This document shows, piece by piece, positions 10,048 to 14,136 of a DNA stretch of 14,136 nt. The stretch's first letter is position 1. Each line of letters opens with the position of its first letter. The DNA comes from Deinococcus sp. (GTDB taxonomy: Bacteria > Deinococcota > Deinococci > Deinococcales > Deinococcaceae). The notes under the pieces were generated by a model, which did not search any database, was not told the origin of the DNA, and saw only the letters and a list, made by a program, of their open reading frames with translations. Made by a program: the position numbers and the translations under genes. The stretch covers positions 1 to 14,136 of the forward strand of contig JAGLBK010000051.1 in NCBI GenBank assembly GCA_018260275.1, in the 5' to 3' direction.

Positions 10048-12066
10048 ATGACCACCACCGTTTCCCCACCTCCCACGGTACGCAGCAACAAAGACCGCGT
10101 GCAGGGCTTCGGACGCTTCCTGAGCGCGATGGTCATGCCCAACATCGGGGCCTTTATCGCCTGGGGCCTGATTACAGCGCTGTTTATCCCGACTGGCTGG
10201 CTGCCCAATGCCAACCTCGGCAAGATGGTCGGTCCGATGATCACCTATCTGCTGCCCCTGCTGATCGCCTACAACGGCGGCAAACTGGTGGCCGACCACC
10301 GCGGCGGCGTGCTGGGCGCGATTGCCGCGATGGGTGTCATCGTCGGGACCGACATTCCTATGTTTATCGGCGCGATGATCATGGGGCCGCTCGGTGGCTG
10401 GGTCATCAAGCAATTTGACCGCACGGTGGGGCCGCGTATTCCGACCGGGTTCGAGATGCTGGTCAACAACTTCTCGGCGGGGATTATCGGCACCCTGCTG
10501 GCTATTCTGGGCTTTTACGCTATCGGCCCGGTCGTCGAAGCGTTCAGCAAGCTGGTTTCGAGCGGCGTCGCGGTGCTAGTCAAGCTGCACCTGCTGCCGC
10601 TGGTGTCTCTGTTCATCGAACCCGGCAAGATCCTGTTCCTCAACAACGCCATCAACCACGGCATCCTGACCCCGCTGGGCACCGAGCAGAGCAAGCAACT
10701 GGGCAAGTCGGTGTACTTCCTGCTGGAAGCCAACCCCGGCCCCGGCCTGGGCGTGCTGCTGGCCTACTGGATGTTCGCCAAAGGCAGCATCCGTGCCTCG
10801 GCTCCCGGCGCAGCGATCATTCACTTCTTCGGCGGCATTCACGAAATCTACTTTCCTTACGTGCTCATGCGCCCCATTCTGCTGCTGGCGGTCATCGCCG
10901 GGGGCATGTCGGGGATCGCCACCCTGGTCGCCCTGCACGGCGGTCTGGTGTCGGCGGCCTCGCCTGGCAGCATTTTCGCCGTCATGGCGATGACCCCCAA
11001 AGGCGGATACCTGCCCAACCTCGCGGCCATCGCCGTCGCGGCCATCGTGTCCTTCCTGGTGTCGGCTGTTCTGCTGCGCGGCGCGACGTACGACGACGAC
11101 GCCCTGAGTGCCGCCCAGGCCGAATCCAAAGCCCTCAAGAATGCTCCTCCCGCGCCCGGCGCCGTGGCGACCGGCGGCGTAGCCACGCCCGTTACGAACG
11201 GCGTCACCACCGACCTGAGCTTCCTGAATCAGGGTGGCCCCATCAAGAAAGTCATCTTCGCCTGCGACGCGGGCATGGGGTCGAGCGCCATGGGAGCTAC
11301 CGGCTTCCGCAAGAAGATTCAGGCCGCGGGTCTGCCTATCGAAGTAACCAACACCTCCATCGAGAACATCCCCGCCGACGCCGATGTGGTCGTGACCCAG
11401 CAGACGCTGACCTCGCGTGCCCGCACCAAGATTCCGGGGGCCCGCCACGTGTCTATCGACAACTTTGTGGGCAACCCCGTGTATGACCGCATGGTCAACG
11501 AGTTGAAAGCGGCTGCTGCCGCCCCCGCCGTGGCCCCGGTAGCCACGACCGTGATTGCCGCTGCGGCGCCGGTCGTCACCCAGACCCCGCCCCCAGCGCC
11601 CGCCACCGCTTATGCTCCGGCCAGTGCTGCCCCTGCCCAGTCCAGTAGCGTGCTGCGCCGTGAAAACATCGTGCTGGGGCTGCCCACCGTGGGCCGTGAC
11701 GACGCCGTGGTACGTGCCGGGCAGATGCTCCAGAATGCCGGATACGTGGACGCCAACTACATCCCCGCCATGCTGGAGCGCGAAAAGGTCGCCAGCACCT
11801 ACATCGGCAACGGCGTGGCGATTCCGCACGGTGTGGGCGCGGCCAAGGCGGCTATCAAGACCAGTGGCATCGTGGTCTGCCAGTATCCAGGCGGCGTGGA
11901 CTTCGACGGTGAACGGGCCTATCTGGTCATCGGGATTGCCGGAGCCGGAGACGAGCACCTGCAAATCCTCTCCAAGATTGCCGACGCCCTGGAGGACGAG
12001 GACACCGTGATGAAACTGGCCCGCACCAGCGACGTGGACGAGATTTACCGCACGTTTACGGCCTAA
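10048..12066 (+). CDS. mtlA: Mannitol-specific PTS permease EIICBA
   Basis: This inner-membrane transporter imports mannitol as mannitol-1-phosphate; its 672 residues carry three fused domains. IIC (about 20-345) has several hydrophobic helices plus NHGILTPLGTEQ (203-214) and GGIHEIYFPYVLM (262-274), whose Glu (E266) matches the mannitol-binding Glu of E. coli MtlA. An Ala/Gly/Pro linker (about 350-395) leads to IIB (about 398-488) with phosphocysteine C406 in ACDAGMGSSAMG. A second Ala/Pro linker (about 488-532) leads to IIA (about 535-672) with phospho-His H594 in GVAIPHG. The family is usually 630-640 residues; the excess lies in the linkers. AAGGAAGG lies 5 nt before the start. The IIA domain is a paralogue of the FruB N-terminus. 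It is the first gene of mtlA-mtlD-ptsH. Confidence 0.97.
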   Translation: MTTTVSPPPTVRSNKDRVQGFGRFLSAMVMPNIGAFIAWGLITALFIPTGWLPNANLGKMVGPMITYLLPLLIAYNGGKLVADHRGGVLGAIAAMGVIVGTDIPMFIGAMIMGPLGGWVIKQFDRTVGPRIPTGFEMLVNNFSAGIIGTLLAILGFYAIGPVVEAFSKLVSSGVAVLVKLHLLPLVSLFIEPGKILFLNNAINHGILTPLGTEQSKQLGKSVYFLLEANPGPGLGVLLAYWMFAKGSIRASAPGAAIIHFFGGIHEIYFPYVLMRPILLLAVIAGGMSGIATLVALHGGLVSAASPGSIFAVMAMTPKGGYLPNLAAIAVAAIVSFLVSAVLLRGATYDDDALSAAQAESKALKNAPPAPGAVATGGVATPVTNGVTTDLSFLNQGGPIKKVIFACDAGMGSSAMGATGFRKKIQAAGLPIEVTNTSIENIPADADVVVTQQTLTSRARTKIPGARHVSIDNFVGNPVYDRMVNELKAAAAAPAVAPVATTVIAAAAPVVTQTPPPAPATAYAPASAAPAQSSSVLRRENIVLGLPTVGRDDAVVRAGQMLQNAGYVDANYIPAMLEREKVASTYIGNGVAIPHGVGAAKAAIKTSGIVVCQYPGGVDFDGERAYLVIGIAGAGDEHLQILSKIADALEDEDTVMKLARTSDVDEIYRTFTA

Positions 12067-12073
12067 GGGTCGT

Positions 12074-12130
12074 TGAGCGATGGGCCATGAGCTTTGGAGG
12101 GCGACCTCATGGCTCATGGCCCATCGCTCA
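12074..12130. repeat. 19-bp perfect inverted repeat between mtlA and mtlD
   Basis: Positions 12074-12092 are exactly complementary to 12112-12130, with a 19-nt loop. No T-tract follows on either strand, so it is not a canonical terminator. The right arm and its flank also read as 7-nt units (TCATGGC, TCATGGC, CCATCGC, TCATGGC; 12108-12135). In the mRNA it would form a very stable hairpin 8 nt after the mtlA stop and 57 nt before mtlD. Confidence 0.85.
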
Positions 12131-12173
12131 TGGCCTGCCGGGTATAGATTCAGGGCAGCACAGTGCATTCCAC

Positions 12174-12179
12174 AGGAGG
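12174..12179 (+). promoter_or_regulatory. Ribosome-binding site of mtlD
   Basis: A perfect AGGAGG lies 8 nt before ATG 12188 and selects that start over the in-frame ATG at 12080, which sits inside the inverted repeat. Confidence 0.9.
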
Positions 12180-12187
12180 AAATTCAA

Positions 12188-13330
12188 ATGCCAACCGCCA
12201 TTCAATTCGGAGCAGGCAACATAGGACGCGGTTTTATCGGGGCGCTGCTAGTCCAGAGCGGCTACAAACTGATTTTTGCCGATGTGAACGAAAAGGTGAT
12301 TAACGCGCTCAGAGAGCAGGGCGAGTACACCATTCACATCATGGATCTCGACAAGCGCGAGGAAAAGGTGTCGGGCGTGACCGGGATTCTCAGCAATGGC
12401 CCCGACATCGTGCCCGCCATCGCCAGCGCCGACCTAATTACCACCGCCGTCGGCCCCAACGTGCTGAAAATTATCGCCGGTACGCTGGCCCAGGGTATCG
12501 AGGCGCGGGCGAAGGCCAATGCGGGCAATCTGAACATTATTGCCTGCGAGAACATGGTTGGCGCGAGCAGCTTCCTCAAGGAGCAGGTCTACACCCACCT
12601 GTCGGACGAAAGCAAGAAATATGCCGATCAGCACGTCGGATTTCCGAACTCGTCGGTTGACCGGATTGTGCCGCCGTTCACCGGCGAAAACCCGCTGGAC
12701 GTGGGCGTGGAAGCCTTCTACGAGTGGATTGTCGAGGAACCCGCCTTCAAGGGGCCGGTGCCCAGAATTGAGGGCATGAAGCTCACCGACAATCTGGTGG
12801 CGTATGTGCAGCGCAAACTGTTTACCCTGAACAGCGGCCACGCCATCACCGCCTACCTGGGCAACCGCAAGGGCCACCAGACCGTCGAGGACAGCATTAA
12901 CGACCCCGAGATTCAGGGATATGTGCTGGCCGCCATGCGCCAGAGCGGGGCGGCGCTGGTCAAGCTGTACGGCTTCGACGAAGCTGAACACGAGAAGTAC
13001 ATCCAGAAAATTGCCAAGCGGTTCCAGAACCCGCACATCCGCGACGAGGTGCTGCGCGTGGGCCGCGAGCCGCTGCGTAAGCTGGGAGCCAAAGACCGCA
13101 TCATCGGCCCCGCCCAGATGGCCGCCGACCTGGGCCTGCCGCACGACGCCCTGTTGCGCGGAGCCGCCGCCGCCCTGCGCTACGACAACCCCGAAGACCC
13201 CCAGTCGGTGCAAGTGCAGAGCCTGATTAAAGACAAGGGCATCGAGGCCGCCGTGATCGAAACCACCGGTCTGAGCGCCGAAAATCCCATGCACGCGCAG
13301 ATTGTGGCGGCTTATAAGGCGCTGGAGTAA
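12188..13330 (+). CDS. mtlD: Mannitol-1-phosphate 5-dehydrogenase
   Basis: This cytoplasmic NAD-dependent enzyme oxidises mannitol-1-phosphate, the product of MtlA, to fructose-6-phosphate. With ATG 12188 it has 380 residues (E. coli MtlD has 382). The N-terminal Rossmann glycine motif is FGAGNIGRGFIG (about 7-18). The catalytic region has GMKLTDNLVAYVQRKLFTLNSGHA (about 195-219), with R209, K210, N215 and H218 of the polyol long-chain dehydrogenase family. The start follows an AGGAGG site; residues encoded upstream of it have no family match and would run through the inverted repeat. It lies 121 nt after mtlA with no T-tract terminator between them, so co-transcription is likely, perhaps with expression modulated by the hairpin. 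MtlD, rather than a fructuronate or mannonate oxidoreductase, is supported by length and neighbours. Confidence 0.96.
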   Translation: MPTAIQFGAGNIGRGFIGALLVQSGYKLIFADVNEKVINALREQGEYTIHIMDLDKREEKVSGVTGILSNGPDIVPAIASADLITTAVGPNVLKIIAGTLAQGIEARAKANAGNLNIIACENMVGASSFLKEQVYTHLSDESKKYADQHVGFPNSSVDRIVPPFTGENPLDVGVEAFYEWIVEEPAFKGPVPRIEGMKLTDNLVAYVQRKLFTLNSGHAITAYLGNRKGHQTVEDSINDPEIQGYVLAAMRQSGAALVKLYGFDEAEHEKYIQKIAKRFQNPHIRDEVLRVGREPLRKLGAKDRIIGPAQMAADLGLPHDALLRGAAAALRYDNPEDPQSVQVQSLIKDKGIEAAVIETTGLSAENPMHAQIVAAYKALE

Positions 13331-13401
13331 GACTGAAGACCGCAGCCGCCTAAGGGTCTAAACGCCGAAGGATCTAAGGAAATCGCCCACACCGCTTTTT
13401 C

Positions 13402-13429
13402 CATAAGCCACAAGCAACACGCCACAAGC
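13402..13429 (+). repeat. Degenerate heptanucleotide repeat, family C
   Basis: Four consecutive 7-nt units (CATAAGC, CACAAGC, AACACGC, CACAAGC) lie in the mtlD-ptsH gap. The unit sequence differs from families A and B, but the 7-nt period is the same. Confidence 0.55.
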
Positions 13430-13440
13430 CTCCCCACCGT

Positions 13441-13471
13441 CCCACTGACCACTCACTACTACCCACTCACC
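13441..13471 (+). repeat. Degenerate heptanucleotide repeat, family A, third copy
   Basis: Units CCACTGA, CCACTCA, CTACTAC and CCACTCA (13442-13469) are in the same family as the two copies in the fruK-fruA spacer. ACTGACCACTCAC occurs at both 13444 and 6152. The repeat ends just before the ptsH ribosome site (AAGGAG, 13474-13479). Confidence 0.6.
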
Positions 13472-13486
13472 AAAAGGAGACTCCCC

Positions 13487-13759
13487 ATGCTCGAAAAAAC
13501 CTTCAAACTCACCGACCCCCAGGGCCTGCACGCCCGCCCCACCAGCGCCCTCGTCAAGGTCGCCAAAGGCTTTGCCAGTGACGTGACCCTGGTTGCCGAG
13601 GACAGCGTCAGCATGAAGAACATGATGAAGGTGCTCAGCCAGGGCATCCAACCCGGCACGACCTTCAAAGTGCAGACCAGCGGCGAGGACGAGACGGCAG
13701 CGATACAGGCCATTGCCGACGCCATGCGCAACGAGCAGATGGCCGAAGAAATCGGCTGA
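13487..13759 (+). CDS. ptsH: Phosphocarrier protein HPr
   Basis: This small cytoplasmic phosphocarrier receives phosphate from Enzyme I at His15 (DPQGLHARPTS, 10-20) and passes it to EIIA domains. Its 90 residues are the usual HPr length. The VSMKNMMKVLSQGIQPGT segment (41-58) aligns with the regulatory-serine helix, but the Ser46-equivalent is Asn45, so HPr-kinase phosphorylation is not expected. AAGGAG lies 7 nt before the ATG. It follows mtlD by 156 nt with no terminator seen between and is closed by a strong terminator, so it probably belongs to the mannitol operon. FruB carries its own HPr domain, making this a second HPr; MtlA, which lacks one, is the likely client. No free-standing ptsI is next to it. 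Confidence 0.96.
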   Translation: MLEKTFKLTDPQGLHARPTSALVKVAKGFASDVTLVAEDSVSMKNMMKVLSQGIQPGTTFKVQTSGEDETAAIQAIADAMRNEQMAEEIG

Positions 13760-13773
13760 TTCTCAGAACAGCC

Positions 13774-13805
13774 AGCGTGATCTCCGGGCGGGGTCACGCT
13801 TTTTT
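13774..13805 (+). terminator. Rho-independent terminator of mtlA-mtlD-ptsH
   Basis: AGCGTGA (13774-13780) pairs with TCACGCT (13794-13800), followed by six T ending at 13805. It lies 15 nt after the ptsH stop. Confidence 0.92.
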
Positions 13806-13864
13806 GTGGTCTGTCCGCTCCGCAAGTGTGTCCGGCCTACTCCTGTCCGGGACGGTCAGCGCCG

Positions 13865-13870
13865 TAAACT
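13865..13870 (+). promoter_or_regulatory. Candidate -10 element upstream of ftsH
   Basis: TAAACT lies 5 nt before ATG 13876, so a transcript could begin at or near that ATG. The position 17 nt upstream (CTGTCC) matches a -35 poorly (3/6). Three TGTCCG hexamers lie upstream at 13812, 13829 and 13844; their meaning is unknown. Confidence 0.35.
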
Positions 13871-13875
13871 GGGGC

Positions 13876-13911
13876 ATGTCTCACGGCGTCTGGAAACACA
13901 ACCGCACATGA
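13876..13911 (+). CDS. Possible 11-codon leader peptide overlapping ftsH start
   Basis: ATG 13876 opens an 11-codon frame (MSHGVWKHNRT) ending in TGA at 13909-13911. This overlaps the ftsH ATG as ATGA. A -10 hexamer 5 nt before the ATG and the absence of a Shine-Dalgarno at either ATG would fit leaderless initiation here with re-initiation at ftsH. It could equally be chance or untranslated leader; no homology is recognisable in so short a peptide. Confidence 0.3.
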   Translation: MSHGVWKHNRT

Positions 13912-14136
13912 AGTGGTCATGGGGCTGGGCGGCTGGTATCGGCACCGTGGCCGTGCTGCTGGCCCTGCTGTTCTTCGCTCCCAGAGGCACCGGCAACGAC
14001 CTGACACTGACCGACTTTACTCAGTCGCTGGCGCACCGGCAGGTACAGACCGCCAATATCCGCTATGAAAACGGCACGGCCCTCATCACTGGGGAGCTGA
14101 AGAACCACCAGCCGTACCAGACGCGCAGCCTGCCCG
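13908..14136 (+). CDS. ftsH: Probable ATP-dependent zinc metalloprotease FtsH, N-terminus only
   Basis: The first 76 codons run off the window. A single hydrophobic helix (about 6-24, GWAAGIGTVAVLLALLFFA) follows a short MKWSW start. After it comes a periplasmic-type segment with LTDFTQSLAHRQVQTANI and a GTALITGELKN strand, the layout and wording of the FtsH N-terminal extracellular domain. The AAA+ and zinc-protease parts are outside the window. FtsH degrades misfolded membrane and regulatory proteins. No Shine-Dalgarno lies at usual spacing before ATG 13908. It is separated from the mannitol genes by a strong terminator, so it is a new transcription unit. The identification is inferred from a short piece. 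Confidence 0.65.
   Translation, partial: MKWSWGWAAGIGTVAVLLALLFFAPRGTGNDLTLTDFTQSLAHRQVQTANIRYENGTALITGELKNHQPYQTRSLP

Noticed and set aside
12143..12148. TATAGA as an internal mtlD promoter
   Set aside because: The position 17 nt upstream lies in the inverted repeat and has no -35 resemblance. The leader and AGGAGG fit an operon cistron.
10576..12168. 530-codon open frame antisense to mtlA
   Set aside because: Composition is Gly/Arg/His-rich as expected from the reverse of a GC-rich gene. It has no domain signature and runs through the inverted repeat.
12080..12187. N-terminal extension of MtlD from ATG 12080
   Set aside because: It reads through the inverted repeat; AGGAGG before ATG 12188 and the immediate Rossmann motif fix the later start.
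13402..13471. Possible CRISPR-like array
   Set aside because: Units are 7 nt, degenerate and contiguous, with no 25-35 nt repeats or spacers and no cas genes.

Overview
The window is GC-rich, densely coded bacterial DNA that looks like a Deinococcus chromosome. Supporting signs are a Thermus/Deinococcus-type glutamyl-tRNA synthetase (KISKR loop), an M29 aminopeptidase of the Thermus aminopeptidase T type, and several genes whose -10 hexamer sits 5-7 nt before the ATG with no Shine-Dalgarno sequence. That last pattern marks leaderless transcripts, which are common in Deinococcus. The genus call is inference; no species is claimed.

Layout. (1) 1-1223: 3' part of gltX (+), then a hairpin. (2) 1291-1446: tRNA-Pro(GGG) on the minus strand with a clear promoter and terminator. 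(3) 1476-2711: M29 aminopeptidase (+), divergent from the tRNA and probably leaderless. (4) 2795-4024: Cys/Met-metabolism PLP enzyme (-), convergent with the aminopeptidase across a shared bidirectional terminator and probably leaderless. (5) 9739-4107: fructose PTS operon on the minus strand, in the order IIA-HPr-EI fusion, fruK, fruA. (6) 9740-10047: a 308-bp divergent control region with three dyad-symmetric candidate operators. (7) 10048-13759: mannitol set on the plus strand, in the order mtlA (EIICBA), mtlD and a free-standing HPr (ptsH), ending at a strong terminator. (8) 13876-14136: the 5' end of a probable ftsH, preceded by an 11-codon open frame whose stop overlaps the ftsH start.

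How it works together. The only Enzyme I seen here is the C-terminal part of the fructose-operon fusion. It would pass phosphate from PEP to its own HPr and IIA domains and on to FruA, which imports fructose as fructose-1-phosphate; FruK then makes fructose-1,6-bisphosphate. MtlA imports mannitol as mannitol-1-phosphate and MtlD oxidises it to fructose-6-phosphate. The separate HPr beside mtlD is the natural link between an Enzyme I and MtlA. Neither HPr has serine at the regulatory Ser46 position, so HPr-kinase/CcpA-type control is unlikely. No sugar regulator gene lies in the window.

I found no previously undescribed enzymatic system. The more unusual material lies between genes: degenerate 7-nt tandem repeats of several families in the gaps of the two PTS operons, a 19-bp perfect inverted repeat between mtlA and mtlD, a 12-bp LacI/Cra-like palindrome in the divergent region, and the tiny frame overlapping ftsH.
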